64,000 nucleotides of DNA, taken from positions 806,001 to 870,000 of the forward strand of contig NZ_BMHP01000002.1 of NCBI RefSeq assembly GCF_014641075.1, given 5' to 3'. A model generated the notes under the pieces. That model worked only from the letters and a program-made list of their open reading frames with translations. It searched no databases and had not been told where the DNA came from. This document shows, in pieces, positions 44,922 through 54,107 of this stretch; position 1 is the stretch's first letter, and each line of letters starts with the position of its first letter. Origin of the DNA: Paenibacillus nasutitermitis. GTDB lineage: Bacteria > Bacillota > Bacilli > Paenibacillales > Paenibacillaceae. A program made the position numbers and the translations under genes.

Positions 44922-46286
44922 TTAGTCATTGATGACTTCATCCCTGTTTACTTGCTCCGCATAATTCAGCAGCTGCTCTTTTTCGTTGGCAACCTCTCCC
45001 AATGCAGTAGCGCGAAGCAGCTTCTCGAGCAGCCTCCCCAGCCATGGACCTGCAGGCTTACCTACCCGGGCCAGCACGGCCGATCCATCTGCGGCAAGCC
45101 CCGAAAGAGAGAAGGCTGGCAGGGAATCAAGTTCCCGCTTCAAGCGGTTAATCAGGCTGTCAGAATAATCTGCCTCCACGCTTGAACCCGTGGTGCGATC
45201 CAGCGGCGGAATTGAATGACGCTCCGCAGCCGAAGGCAACAGTCCGGGAAGCTCGCCAATGATCCGCAGCCATGCGCGGCTTGCATATTCGCCATGTTCC
45301 AGCACCCGCAGCTTCCAATCCTGCAGCAGGCTCAGCCATTCGTTCTCGCTGCGGAAGGACAGATTCTTTATCGCTTCTACCATAGCTTCATGCAGAGCAA
45401 TAATGGCTGTCAGCCTTGACGCCCGTCTGGCTGAGAAGCATAATGCCTGAAACAGCCCTTTCACCGCCGGCAGCGGCAAATCTCCCGCCAAGCAGCAAGC
45501 TGCCCATCGGTCATCCGGCTCATCAAGAAGCGTAATATTTGCAAGGCTCCCCAGAGACTCTCGCCTCCCTCCCCATGCCTGTATACGCTCAGGCAGCGGT
45601 TCTTTCGTGTCGTCCATGAGCCCGCTTGCCGCAAACCAGACAATAGCCCGGTCCGGATGCGAACCGCCAATCATTTTGTCGCATTCCGATCCGATGCGTT
45701 CCATCGCAATGTTGACAAGCAGCCTCTGGTGCCTCTTTATGGCTCTCCAGGTTGCAGGCGCAATCCGCAATTCGTATTCGGCCGCAAACCTTATAGCCCG
45801 AAGCATACGCAGCGCGTCCTCCTGAAACCTGGCGTCGGGATCGCCGACACAGCGCAAAACGCCTTTTCGGATATCGTCCAGGCCGCCCACGGGATCAAAT
45901 ATTTCTCCGTTTGAACGCATAGCCATCGCGTTGATGGTGAAATCGCGCCGTTGCAGGTCCGCAGCCAAATTATCGACAAACTGCACGGAAGCCGGTCTGC
46001 GAAAATCCTCATAGCCGGATTCCGTACGAAAGGTCGTCACCTCGTAATGGCTATCGTTATGAATAACCGTTACTGTACCGTGCTTGAGCCCGGTCGGTAT
46101 GGTTTGGGGAAACAAGTCCATCACCTGCTCGGGGCGTGCAGCGGTAGCGATATCAATATCCTTGAGAGGACGTTTCCAGAGCGAATCACGTACGCAGCCG
46201 CCTACAAAAACAGTCTCGAATCCGCAGGATTCCAGCTTCTGCAGAACAGGCAGCGCGGCAGCGAGGGCCGTTCCTGTCGTCTTCAC
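44922..46286 (-). CDS. cca: CCA tRNA nucleotidyltransferase
   Basis: CCA-adding enzyme completes tRNA 3' ends. The 454-residue protein has the class II head motif GGCVRDSLWKRPLKDIDIAT with the DxD metal ligands, RRDFTINAMA and EDALRMLRAIRFAAE. Start is GTG 46286, two bases after the bshA stop, without a strong site, so coupled translation is likely. Confidence 0.94.
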   Translation of the reverse strand: MKTTGTALAAALPVLQKLESCGFETVFVGGCVRDSLWKRPLKDIDIATAARPEQVMDLFPQTIPTGLKHGTVTVIHNDSHYEVTTFRTESGYEDFRRPASVQFVDNLAADLQRRDFTINAMAMRSNGEIFDPVGGLDDIRKGVLRCVGDPDARFQEDALRMLRAIRFAAEYELRIAPATWRAIKRHQRLLVNIAMERIGSECDKMIGGSHPDRAIVWFAASGLMDDTKEPLPERIQAWGGRRESLGSLANITLLDEPDDRWAACCLAGDLPLPAVKGLFQALCFSARRASRLTAIIALHEAMVEAIKNLSFRSENEWLSLLQDWKLRVLEHGEYASRAWLRIIGELPGLLPSAAERHSIPPLDRTTGSSVEADYSDSLINRLKRELDSLPAFSLSGLAADGSAVLARVGKPAGPWLGRLLEKLLRATALGEVANEKEQLLNYAEQVNRDEVIND

Positions 46287-46288
46287 AA

Positions 46289-47449
46289 TTAATCACATAC
46301 CGGAAGCGGAATATCGGCTTCAATGCCTAGTACACGATAATAAATCCGTTCATATTCCGCTGTAATCAAATCATTGCAGAATTGGGTACGTGCACGATGC
46401 AGGCAAGCTTCCCTGAAACGGCTGTACATGCTCTCGTCCTGCAGCAGCGAGATCGCGTTATGGGCCATATCCTCCGTATCGCCGATCGGAGAGAGAAATC
46501 CGGTCTCCCCGTGCGTAACCAGCTCCGGTATCCCCCCTGCAAATGAGCCGATTGTCGGAACGCCGCATGCCATCGCCTCCAGAGCTACAAGCCCGAAGCT
46601 CTCTTTCTCTGAAGGAAGCAGCATGATATCGGCAATGGAAATCACATGCGCCACATCATCTTGTTTACCCAGAAAATGAACCTTGTTTTCCAGCCCCATA
46701 CTGCGGATTTTATGCTGAATCTTGGGCAGCTCGGGCCCTTCTCCGACGAGTAGAAGCCGGCTTGGAATATGTTCGGCCACTTTGGCGAATACATCGACCA
46801 CATCGCTGACCCTTTTTACCGGCCGGAAGTTGGATATATGCATAAGAATTTTTTCATCTTTGCCCACAAAATCACTGCGCAGAGAGGAACATTCCCGAGG
46901 GTAATATACCCGCTTGTCAACAAAGTTATAGGTCAGATCAATCGGTTTATGAATATCCAGCAGGTCCCGCGTCTCCTGAATCAAATCATTGGAAACCGCA
47001 GTCACGGCATCGCTTTTATTAATGGCCAACCGGATCAGATCCTTTAACGATTCATCCTGGGCCAGTACGGTAATATCCGTTCCATGCAGCGTTGTTACGG
47101 TTTTCAGGCCTTCCCCCACCATTTCCTTCGCCAAATAGGCGCAGATCGCATGGGGAACCGCATAATGGACGTGAAGCAAATCCAGATTTTGCATTTTTGC
47201 CACTTGAGCCATTTTGCTCGCCAACGATAAATCGTAAGGCGGATAACGAAAAACATAATAATCGTTGACTTCAACTTCATGATAAAAAATATTTTTCTGG
47301 AATTTGCCCAGCCGGAATGGAACACTGTGGGTAATAAAATGAATTTCATGTCCTTTTTCGGCAAGAATCTTGCCAAGCTCGGTTGCCACAACCCCTGATC
47401 CGCCAAGTGTCGGGTAACACGTGATACCGATTTTTAAACGTCTTTCCAC
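46289..47449 (-). CDS. bshA: N-acetyl-alpha-D-glucosaminyl L-malate synthase
   Basis: BshA starts bacillithiol synthesis by linking N-acetylglucosamine to malate. The 386-residue glycosyltransferase has ITCYPTLGGSGVVATELG, LHGTDITVL and SEKESFGLVALEAMACGVP. Two adjacent GTG starts are possible; I chose 47449 because GGGGGTG lies six bases upstream. It is the only low-molecular-weight thiol synthesis start in the window, and bshB1 follows the same strand upstream. Confidence 0.92.
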   Translation of the reverse strand: MERRLKIGITCYPTLGGSGVVATELGKILAEKGHEIHFITHSVPFRLGKFQKNIFYHEVEVNDYYVFRYPPYDLSLASKMAQVAKMQNLDLLHVHYAVPHAICAYLAKEMVGEGLKTVTTLHGTDITVLAQDESLKDLIRLAINKSDAVTAVSNDLIQETRDLLDIHKPIDLTYNFVDKRVYYPRECSSLRSDFVGKDEKILMHISNFRPVKRVSDVVDVFAKVAEHIPSRLLLVGEGPELPKIQHKIRSMGLENKVHFLGKQDDVAHVISIADIMLLPSEKESFGLVALEAMACGVPTIGSFAGGIPELVTHGETGFLSPIGDTEDMAHNAISLLQDESMYSRFREACLHRARTQFCNDLITAEYERIYYRVLGIEADIPLPVCD

Positions 47450-47539
47450 TTTTGACACCCCCGCTGTAGGCTGATGATTAAATCTATGTAGCCTCTTGGT
47501 CCGTTATGGTTAAAAATAGGAGAAACCGCCCGTTCTGCT

Positions 47540-48235
47540 TTAGAATAATGTTACCCGGTGAGGGGCTTTAATGGCAAAACCTTCCGCATAAGCAAAGCCG
47601 CGCGTTTGGCCAAGCAGCAAATCGCGCGCCTCCACACGCTGAATATAGCGGTCCGTAAGTGGTGTCCGCACACGGCCTTCTCCCTCTGCCGGAGGAGCAA
47701 ATTGGGAGGAATAACAGCTCAATGCCTGCTGCTTCTGATCGTGAAACTCACTTATGTCTACGATAAGCGAAACCTCGCTGCTATCGTTAATATAATAAAA
47801 ATACAGCTGCTCCACCTGGACAGCCGGCAGCTCAGGCAAATAATTGCGAAGCTTTGCATTAAACACGGCAGCCTCCACCAGCTTGCTGCAATCGGTGTGA
47901 TCGGGGTGTCGATCCACCCAATAGGGCGCAAATACAATTCTTGGCCGCAGGCGGCGAATTTCCCTGACAACCGCTTCCAGCTGTTCCGCGGAACCGGTTA
48001 ATCCCCTGTCGGGAAGGCCGAGGCAGGATCGGGCGGATAAACCAAGCACCGCGGACGCTTCGGCTGCTTCCTGCCGCCTCGTTTCCACGGTGCCGTTTGA
48101 AGACATTTCCGCACGGGTCAGATCGCATATAGCGACACGCAAACCTGACTTGACATGCTTGGCAAGGGTACCGCCCATCCCGATTTCGACATCGTCCGGA
48201 TGCGCGCCAAACGCTAAAAGCTCAACGGTTTCCAT
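47540..48235 (-). CDS. bshB1: Bacillithiol biosynthesis deacetylase BshB1
   Basis: BshB1 deacetylates GlcNAc-malate. The 231-residue protein has the zinc motifs AHPDD (near residue 11) and HPDH, the LmbE/PIG-L family pattern. Its ATG overlaps the mgsA stop by one base. The order mgsA-bshB1-bshA matches B. subtilis. Confidence 0.93.
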   Translation of the reverse strand: METVELLAFGAHPDDVEIGMGGTLAKHVKSGLRVAICDLTRAEMSSNGTVETRRQEAAEASAVLGLSARSCLGLPDRGLTGSAEQLEAVVREIRRLRPRIVFAPYWVDRHPDHTDCSKLVEAAVFNAKLRNYLPELPAVQVEQLYFYYINDSSEVSLIVDISEFHDQKQQALSCYSSQFAPPAEGEGRVRTPLTDRYIQRVEARDLLLGQTRGFAYAEGFAIKAPHRVTLF

Positions 48236-48654
48236 TATGATTGTTCGCCCGGTTTGTATTTATGAACCAATTCCCGCCAGCCGAATTCACCCCGCTGAAG
48301 GGAATGGACGAGTAATTCGCCCGTTGCGATATTCGTCGCTACAGGTATTCCCTGCACATCGCATAATCGGAGCAAAGCAATAATATCAGGCTCATGAGGC
48401 TGAGCCATTAAAGGATCGCGCAGGAAAATAATAAGATCCATTTCATTTTGCGCGACCATTGCGCCGATTTGCTGGTCGCCTCCGAGCGGTCCGGACATAA
48501 AACGATGAATGGATAACCCGGTTTGCTCCATAATACGTGTGCCCGTTGTACCGGTCGAATAAAGCGTATGGTCTTTAAATACATACTCGTAGGCAATAAC
48601 GAAGTTAACCATTTCTTCTTTCTTTCGATCGTGCGCGATAAACGCGATATTCAT
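48235..48654 (-). CDS. mgsA: Methylglyoxal synthase
   Basis: MgsA converts dihydroxyacetone phosphate to methylglyoxal, an overflow route. The 139-residue protein has [18 protein letters not shown] and [12 protein letters not shown], which include the phosphate-binding and catalytic Asp positions. ATG 48654 follows AGAGAGGAG. Methylglyoxal is detoxified through bacillithiol, so its grouping with bsh genes makes functional sense. Confidence 0.96.
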   Translation of the reverse strand: MNIAFIAHDRKKEEMVNFVIAYEYVFKDHTLYSTGTTGTRIMEQTGLSIHRFMSGPLGGDQQIGAMVAQNEMDLIIFLRDPLMAQPHEPDIIALLRLCDVQGIPVATNIATGELLVHSLQRGEFGWRELVHKYKPGEQS

Positions 48655-48700
48655 CGATGTCGTTCTCCTCTCTTGAAGTAAAGGAAGCTGCTTGTACTGG

Positions 48701-49504
48701 CTAATCCATTATATGCTCAAAACCGTATATGAGCCCGGTGTAGGTCATCACTTTCTTAACCGCTACACTGACACCTGGCATATAACCGGCCCGATCGTAG
48801 GAATCATGACGGATTTTGAGAGTTTGACCAAATCCGCCGAAAATAACCTCCTGCTGGGCAAATACGCCCGGGAGGCGAACGCTATGTATCCGGAAACCGT
48901 CGTAGTATCCACCTCGCGAGCCTTCGATGGTTTCTTTCTCTTGCGGATTTCCCTGCCGCAGCTCCTCGCGCACCTCAGAAATCAGCTCCGCTGTTTTTAC
49001 AGCCGTTCCCGATGGAGCGTCAAGCTTCTGGTCTCCGTGGTATTCAATAATTTCAACATGTGGCAGGTATTTGGATGCTTCAGCAGCAAATTTCATCATT
49101 AGAATCGCACCGATGGAGAAGTTCGGAGCGATCAGGCCCCCGATTCCCCGGCTCTTGCACTGCCCGTTCAGCTCTTCAATCTGCTCCGGGGTAAACCCTG
49201 TCGTTCCGATTATGGGACGCACGCCATATTCAATCGCTGTCCGGGTATTATTATAAGCGGCATGCGGTACTGTAAAATCAACCAGCACATCCGCGTTGGA
49301 TTCTCGCAATGCCGATTCCAAATCCGGGGAAACTGTAATTCCGCAAGGTCCGAGTCCTACAAGCGTCCCTGCATCGACCGGACCTGCGGTTGGAGCCACT
49401 GCCGCAACCAGTTCAAGCTGCTCATCTTCCAACACCAATTTAACCACTTCCCGGCCCATCCGGCCGCTTGCACCTGTTACGGCTACTTTGATTAACTGCG
49501 TCAT
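48701..49504 (-). CDS. dapB: 4-hydroxy-tetrahydrodipicolinate reductase
   Basis: DapB reduces hydroxy-tetrahydrodipicolinate in lysine and cell-wall diaminopimelate synthesis. The 267-residue protein has [13 protein letters not shown] (cofactor), [15 protein letters not shown] and the [10 protein letters not shown] region. ATG 49504 follows AGGTGA and gives a normal length; the frame is open 49 codons upstream, over the TPR gene. Confidence 0.95.
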   Translation of the reverse strand: MTQLIKVAVTGASGRMGREVVKLVLEDEQLELVAAVAPTAGPVDAGTLVGLGPCGITVSPDLESALRESNADVLVDFTVPHAAYNNTRTAIEYGVRPIIGTTGFTPEQIEELNGQCKSRGIGGLIAPNFSIGAILMMKFAAEASKYLPHVEIIEYHGDQKLDAPSGTAVKTAELISEVREELRQGNPQEKETIEGSRGGYYDGFRIHSVRLPGVFAQQEVIFGGFGQTLKIRHDSYDRAGYMPGVSVAVKKVMTYTGLIYGFEHIMD

Positions 49505-49511
49505 AGCTGCA

Positions 49512-50051
49512 TCACCTGTTCCTTTTTCTTTTTCTTCGCTGGCTTGCCAATGTCGAACGGCTGCGCTTGATGTCGGCAAACAACCGCTGTGCAGCTGAAT
49601 GCTCAGGATCAAGACGCAGAGCTTCACGGGCATAGACAAGAGCCTCATCATAACGGTTTAACGAGGTATAAGCGGCTCCCAGCAGCAGCAGCGCCTCCAT
49701 ATTAAGCGGGTCGAGACGCGAGGCAGCAAGCAGCATATTCAAGGCATATTCCGTCTCCTGAGGGGCATGCGTCAGCAGTTCCTCCGCATCATAAACCAGC
49801 TGCTTGGCCTGTACGGTGCGCAAATGAAACCGGTATTCCTCGCGTTCCGGTCCAAGCTTGACGGCCTGCTGCGCATATTCCAGCGCTTTGGCCCATTTTC
49901 CGCTTCTTGCGCATGTAATTGAGCATCTGTAGTAAGCCATGGCGTTGTCAGGTTCAAGCTCAATCGCTTCTTCGAAGCGCACGATTGCCTGCTCAAAGTC
50001 ACCGCCGAGGATGGCTTCATAAGCCTTTTTGATGATATCCGCTCCGTTCAT
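49512..50051 (-). CDS. Tetratricopeptide repeat protein
   Basis: The 179-codon gene encodes about four TPR-like repeats (EAILGGDFEQAIVRFEEAIELEPDN-type, AMAYYRCSITCARSGKWAKALEYAQQ, LLLLGAAYTSLNRYDEALVYAREALRLDP) and a very basic tail (RRKRKRNR). ATG 50051 follows AAGGAGGATG. It is inserted between ypjD and dapB. Role unknown. Confidence 0.8.
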   Translation of the reverse strand: MNGADIIKKAYEAILGGDFEQAIVRFEEAIELEPDNAMAYYRCSITCARSGKWAKALEYAQQAVKLGPEREEYRFHLRTVQAKQLVYDAEELLTHAPQETEYALNMLLAASRLDPLNMEALLLLGAAYTSLNRYDEALVYAREALRLDPEHSAAQRLFADIKRSRSTLASQRRKRKRNR

Positions 50052-50105
50052 ACGCCCATCCTCCTTGTACATAAGGTGATGGTACAGCATATGTCCGGAT
50101 GTCCT

Positions 50106-50441
50106 TTACGGTTCGACGTTTTTTCGTGTCCACCGGTCTGCGTCGCGCGTATTGAATTTATTCATAACGCGGTCATGCGCTTCCGCCAGATCGATGCCCA
50201 GCGAGTTTGCGAAGCATATGACGATAAATAAAACGTCGCCAAGTTCCATTTCAATCGAGCTATCGGCTTCATCCGCCTTTTTGGGCTTTTCCCCAAACTG
50301 ATGATTCACCTCGCGCGCAAGCTCGCCTACTTCCTCAGTCATACGGGCCAGCATGGACAGCGGACTGAAGTAGCCTTCCTTGAACTGCGATATGTATCGG
50401 TCAACCTCGCGCTGCATTTCGGCAAGGGATTTCTCTGTCAT
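50106..50441 (-). CDS. ypjD: MazG-like nucleotide pyrophosphohydrolase (YpjD)
   Basis: The 111-residue protein has MazG-type helices with EEVGELAREV and the second acidic motif ELGDVLF, which bind Mg for hydrolysis of non-canonical NTPs. ypjD-dapB-mgsA order matches B. subtilis. ATG 50441 follows GAAAGGAACGAAGGCG. Confidence 0.88.
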   Translation of the reverse strand: MTEKSLAEMQREVDRYISQFKEGYFSPLSMLARMTEEVGELAREVNHQFGEKPKKADEADSSIEMELGDVLFIVICFANSLGIDLAEAHDRVMNKFNTRDADRWTRKNVEP

Positions 50442-50478
50442 CGCCTTCGTTCCTTTCGCCTCTCAAGGTTCACTTCAT

Positions 50479-50507
50479 ATGTTATCGCAAAGCGGGTTTG
50501 AAAACAA
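50479..50507 (-). promoter_or_regulatory. Candidate promoter of the ypjD-dapB operon
   Basis: TTGTTT (50507-50502) and TAACAT (50484-50479) with a 17-base spacer lie 38 bases upstream of ypjD. Confidence 0.45.
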
Positions 50508-50512
50508 CGTTT

Positions 50513-50541
50513 TTGATTGTCCGAAAAATATGACATACTAT
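50513..50541 (+). promoter_or_regulatory. Candidate promoter of the YitT-family gene
   Basis: TTGATT (50513-50518), a 17-base spacer and TACTAT (50536-50541) lie 55 bases upstream of the plus-strand gene; divergent from the ypjD promoter. Confidence 0.5.
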
Positions 50542-50595
50542 CAAGGACAGGTTCCATAAAAGAACAATATCGCATCCTAAAAAGGAGCTGAAAGG

Positions 50596-51462
50596 ATGTA
50601 TAACCGTCTATTTGCGCAGTTGAAAACATGGCCGCCCATTATGCTGGGAACCGCTATTTATGCTTTCGGTCTTCATTATTTCATCCTTCCGAACGAACTG
50701 ATGGAAGGCGGTGTAACCGGAATAGCCATCCTTCTGCATTACGCCTTTAACTGGCCGCTGTCGCTCTCGACCCTGCTGCTTAATATCCCCCTTTTTGCTG
50801 TAGGTTGGCGTTACTTGGGGCGTTCCCAATTGGTCTACTCCCTGCTTGGTACCCTTTCGCTCTCCTTATTTCTGGCTCTGATCGAGAAAATGATTGCCAT
50901 TGGCTGGATTGTTCCTTTCCAGACCTCAAATGATTATATCCTGGCCGCGCTGTACGCGGGCGTAACCCTTGGCCTTGGTCTGGGCCTCGTTTTCCGGTTC
51001 GGCGCCACGACAGGGGGCGCGGATATTATAGCCCGAATCGCCTCCAAGCAGAAAGGCTGGAGTATGGGGCAAATTATATTGTTCCTGGATGCTGTCATTA
51101 TCGGTTCATCACTCCTCTATATACCGAAAGAAAAGGTGCTGTACACGCTTGTAGCTGTTTTTATTGCTTCCAAAGTGATTGACTTTATTCAGGAGGGCGC
51201 TTATGCAGCCAAATCCTTCGCGATTTTTACCGAAGATGGAGAACAGCTGGCAAAGCTGATTACGCAGGAGATGGATCGGGGGGTTACCTTATTCCCGGCC
51301 AAAGGCGCTTTTTCCGGCAGAGAGAAGCAGGTCGTCTACTGCGTCATTGCACGCCATGAAATAAGAAGGCTAAAGACGATCATCCACCGGCTGGACCCGC
51401 TTGCTTTTATCGTCGTTACCGATGTGCATGATGTCCTTGGTGAAGGGTTCAAGCAGGACTGA
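50596..51462 (+). CDS. YitT family membrane protein (YpjC-like)
   Basis: The 288-residue protein has five to six N-terminal membrane helices (GTAIYAFGLHYFILPNELMEGGVTG) and a C-terminal soluble DUF2179 domain (GRGVTLFPAKGAF-type, REKQVVYCVI, DPLAFIVVTDVHDVLGEGF). YitT proteins are widespread in Firmicutes, of uncertain transport function. It follows strong AAAGGAG at the ATG. Its position beside ypjB/ypjD corresponds to B. subtilis ypjC. Confidence 0.88.
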   Translation: MYNRLFAQLKTWPPIMLGTAIYAFGLHYFILPNELMEGGVTGIAILLHYAFNWPLSLSTLLLNIPLFAVGWRYLGRSQLVYSLLGTLSLSLFLALIEKMIAIGWIVPFQTSNDYILAALYAGVTLGLGLGLVFRFGATTGGADIIARIASKQKGWSMGQIILFLDAVIIGSSLLYIPKEKVLYTLVAVFIASKVIDFIQEGAYAAKSFAIFTEDGEQLAKLITQEMDRGVTLFPAKGAFSGREKQVVYCVIARHEIRRLKTIIHRLDPLAFIVVTDVHDVLGEGFKQD

Positions 51463-51475
51463 TAAGCAAAGAAAA

Positions 51476-51508
51476 GGACGCGCCACCTTATAAAAGTGTA
51501 CGCGCCCC
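51476..51508. terminator. Bidirectional terminator between YitT gene and ypjB
   Basis: GG-CGCG-CAC pairs with GTG-CGCG-CC with small bulges between two convergent genes. T-rich tails follow on both sides, better on the minus strand (CCTTTTCTTTG). Confidence 0.55.
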
Positions 51509-51532
51509 TTCCATTATTTCGGCCGATTCGCT

Positions 51533-52438
51533 TCAGCGCCCTTTTCGGGATGGAATGGAGGATCCGTGTTTCTGTTCGTACGCAAAGCGCCTCCATCCGG
51601 AAAAGGCCAATATCCCCATTACAAAGGCAGAGATATAAAGGACCGCCAACTGCTCGCCAACTTTATTCTCCCCGGACAGCTGCGGGACCTGTAAAGCCAG
51701 AGCATCTTCGGCTTCCTTCCTGCCAAATAAGGACTCCGCCGCATCTTCAAGCGATACCAGCGCAGTTGTCACATTCGTACTGCTGCCGCTATTCAGGTCC
51801 TTCGTTTCCAGCACCTGTCTTACATAATCCATACGCTTGCGCAAATCTATTGTAAACGCCTCCGGCCGCTGCATGAGCGCAGCCAGCTCTATCCGTTTCG
51901 CATGCGTATCGTAAAGATCAAGCTGCCGCAATGCCGCCTGAGCATGACCGGCGGTTTGTGATTTCCACGCCAGGCGCACCCGGTTCCAATCGTCTTGCAT
52001 CACTTCTTTATATTGCAGCCATAAGGGCGCTTGCGGATTGATCAGAACATCAACGGCCAGCTTCATTCTGGCGGCCTCATTGATCCAAGCCAGGCTAGAA
52101 GCGTTACGGGCAAGAATCACACGGGTGTTTTCCACTCCTGAATCCCAGGCCTTCCAACCAGCCTGCGTCCCGTACTGACGAACCTCGGGTAACCTCGCAG
52201 CTTGCCGGATACGTTCCAGCAGCGTATAGGAAAGTTGTCTGTTTCCTTTATTGGCAGACGCGTAGAAGGCCTCGGAAAGCTCCTCCAGCGATTCCAGCGA
52301 TACCGGAAGGCTTCCATTGAGACTGTTCATAGCTTGTACATGCCGGATTTGATTTTGACCTTTACCGCTGCACCCGGCAACGATAAACAGTACGGCGAGG
52401 CCGACTATTAACCCTGACAACGACAATTTCACGCTCAT
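51533..52438 (-). CDS. ypjB: Sporulation protein YpjB
   Basis: The 301-residue protein has a signal with a possible lipobox (FIVAGC), a helical extracellular region and a C-terminal membrane helix (VLYISAFVMGILAF). Family and position fit YpjB, needed for normal sporulation in B. subtilis. Possible dual anchoring (lipid and helix) is notable. It follows ypjA by 37 bases. Confidence 0.8.
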   Translation of the reverse strand: MSVKLSLSGLIVGLAVLFIVAGCSGKGQNQIRHVQAMNSLNGSLPVSLESLEELSEAFYASANKGNRQLSYTLLERIRQAARLPEVRQYGTQAGWKAWDSGVENTRVILARNASSLAWINEAARMKLAVDVLINPQAPLWLQYKEVMQDDWNRVRLAWKSQTAGHAQAALRQLDLYDTHAKRIELAALMQRPEAFTIDLRKRMDYVRQVLETKDLNSGSSTNVTTALVSLEDAAESLFGRKEAEDALALQVPQLSGENKVGEQLAVLYISAFVMGILAFSGWRRFAYEQKHGSSIPSRKGR

Positions 52439-52475
52439 CCCCCCCCGATATTACTTTATGGGGGGCTGTCCAAAA

Positions 52476-53120
52476 TTAGACCTTTCTAAATTTAAGGGTC
52501 AAATTCGTAACCAGCAGCGTGATAATGGAAAGACCGATGGTAAAATTTCGGATGGCGTCCAGATCGTCATCCAGTTCGCTCGGAAGCCATGGAAAAATAC
52601 CGGCGCTGTAGTCCAGCATATCGTTCAAGAGCATCCACATCAGTGCGATAATGGCAGCCGTGCGTCCAAATATCATAAACCGTACAAACAACAGCCCTTC
52701 GACCGCCATCCCTAAATGAGAAACGACAAGCATATAATGCTGCCATACAATGGGATCACCCTGGGCGCCGCCGGCAGCGATCATCGTGACAGCCCAAATC
52801 CCGTATTTAAATGAAGTCAGTACCGCCAAAGCTTCAATAATTGACCTTACGCCAATATATGCCGCAGATGGCGTTCCCTTCTTGGGGAACAGGAGAAATA
52901 AGAGCGCAATTGTGAAAAACAAACTGGCCGTTGGGCTATCCGGCACGAACACGACTTGCCAGAGGGGATTGTGATTCATCGTGTATTCGATTTGTTTGCC
53001 ATACCATATGTATCCATATACCGTTCCGGCGGCATTAACAACAAACAACAGCCAGAGCATAGTGCGGCTGGTCAAGAACGACCGGCTCCAGAAATAAGAC
53101 AATGACGACAAGGAAGACAC
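52476..53120 (-). CDS. ypjA: DUF1405 membrane protein (YpjA)
   Basis: The 214-residue protein has about six membrane helices with GTVYGYIWYGKQIE, FTSFKYGIWAV-like and VSHLGMAVEG stretches typical of DUF1405. Function unknown. Start is TTG 53120 with AAAGGG upstream. It lies after qcrC, as in B. subtilis, behind a strong terminator and its own promoter. Confidence 0.87.
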   Translation of the reverse strand: MSSLSSLSYFWSRSFLTSRTMLWLLFVVNAAGTVYGYIWYGKQIEYTMNHNPLWQVVFVPDSPTASLFFTIALLFLLFPKKGTPSAAYIGVRSIIEALAVLTSFKYGIWAVTMIAAGGAQGDPIVWQHYMLVVSHLGMAVEGLLFVRFMIFGRTAAIIALMWMLLNDMLDYSAGIFPWLPSELDDDLDAIRNFTIGLSIITLLVTNLTLKFRKV

Positions 53121-53126
53121 CCTTTC

Positions 53127-53155
53127 ATGCTAAAATCGGATAGAAGTTTTTACAA
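53127..53155 (-). promoter_or_regulatory. Candidate promoter of ypjA-ypjB
   Basis: TTGTAA (53155-53150), a 17-base spacer and TAGCAT (53132-53127) lie just downstream of the qcr terminator, with the -35 overlapping its T run. It could start ypjAB transcription separately from qcr. Confidence 0.45.
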
Positions 53156-53185
53156 AAAAACCTGATCGGGTCTTCCGATCAGGTT
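53154..53185 (-). terminator. Terminator of the qcr operon
   Basis: AACCTGATCGG pairs perfectly with CCGATCAGGTT around a five-base loop, then seven T, about 16 bases after the qcrC stop. Confidence 0.9.
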
Positions 53186-53200
53186 CGTGACAAGCTGCTC

Positions 53201-54085
53201 TTATTCGGCTTTCTTCTGTTTCGCGAGCCAGGTGGTTAATTGATCAATCTCATCCGCACTCAAAGTATCTTTGAAAGCAGGCATTTTCCCTCCGCCTTTA
53301 CCGTTGGTGACGACATCGACCAGTTCTTCCTTGGTCAGTTCGTCGCCCACACCGCGAAGCGATGGTACTTGGGCGCTCTCATTTCCTTTGAGGTCCGCAC
53401 CATGACAGGAGATACATTGTGCTTTCTTGGCGATTTCCATTGCAGGATCATCTTTGTCCACAAGCGGAATGTTTGCCGCTTCTTCCGCAGCCTGTCCGGG
53501 CTCTTTGCCGGCGGCGGCAGCTTCACGCGCCTTCTCTTCACGAACATGATGCTCTGGAATCGTATTTGTCAGCTCAAGCTCATGCGTGTAATGATCCCAG
53601 GATTGCTTCGTCAGAAATACAACCGAGATCAGCGATAAAATCATTAGAATCGAAGTGATCGGACGTCTGTAGAAACGACGCTCTTTGCCAGTATCCAGGA
53701 ACGGCGCAAGCAGCAGCGCCCCAAAAGCAATCCCGGGAATACCAACGGTTCCGAGTACGATATAACTTCCCGATACATAAGGAAGCTTCAAAAATTGATA
53801 CAGGAACAGGAAGTACCAGTCCGGCATCGGAATAAATGCTGCGTTCGTCGGATCTGCCGGATAACCGAGCGGTGCCGGTTCCGCAATCGTCAGTACGAGG
53901 AACCCTACGAGTACAACAACGCCGACCATCCATTCCTTGAGCAGGAAGTTCGGGATGAAGGCTTCTGATTTTCCCGGGTAGGCGGAATAGTCAGGCGGTA
54001 CAGCAGGACTTTGCCGAACGCGCTGTCGAACGCGGGAATCGCCAACATACACTACCTTTTCCGTTGATTTCTTATCATGTGCCAT
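53201..54085 (-). CDS. qcrC: Menaquinol-cytochrome c reductase cytochrome b/c subunit
   Basis: QcrC fuses a subunit-IV-like membrane part (PMPDWYFLFLYQFLKLPY, three to four helices) with a C-terminal cytochrome c domain carrying the heme motif CISCH and an axial Met in GGKMPAF. It transfers electrons from the bc complex. The 294-residue reading starts at ATG 54085 after GGGAGG; a TTG two codons upstream is possible. Operon qcrABC. Confidence 0.94.
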   Translation of the reverse strand: MAHDKKSTEKVVYVGDSRVRQRVRQSPAVPPDYSAYPGKSEAFIPNFLLKEWMVGVVVLVGFLVLTIAEPAPLGYPADPTNAAFIPMPDWYFLFLYQFLKLPYVSGSYIVLGTVGIPGIAFGALLLAPFLDTGKERRFYRRPITSILMILSLISVVFLTKQSWDHYTHELELTNTIPEHHVREEKAREAAAAGKEPGQAAEEAANIPLVDKDDPAMEIAKKAQCISCHGADLKGNESAQVPSLRGVGDELTKEELVDVVTNGKGGGKMPAFKDTLSADEIDQLTTWLAKQKKAE

Positions 54086-54107
54086 TCGCAAATTGCCTCC
54101 CTTCGTC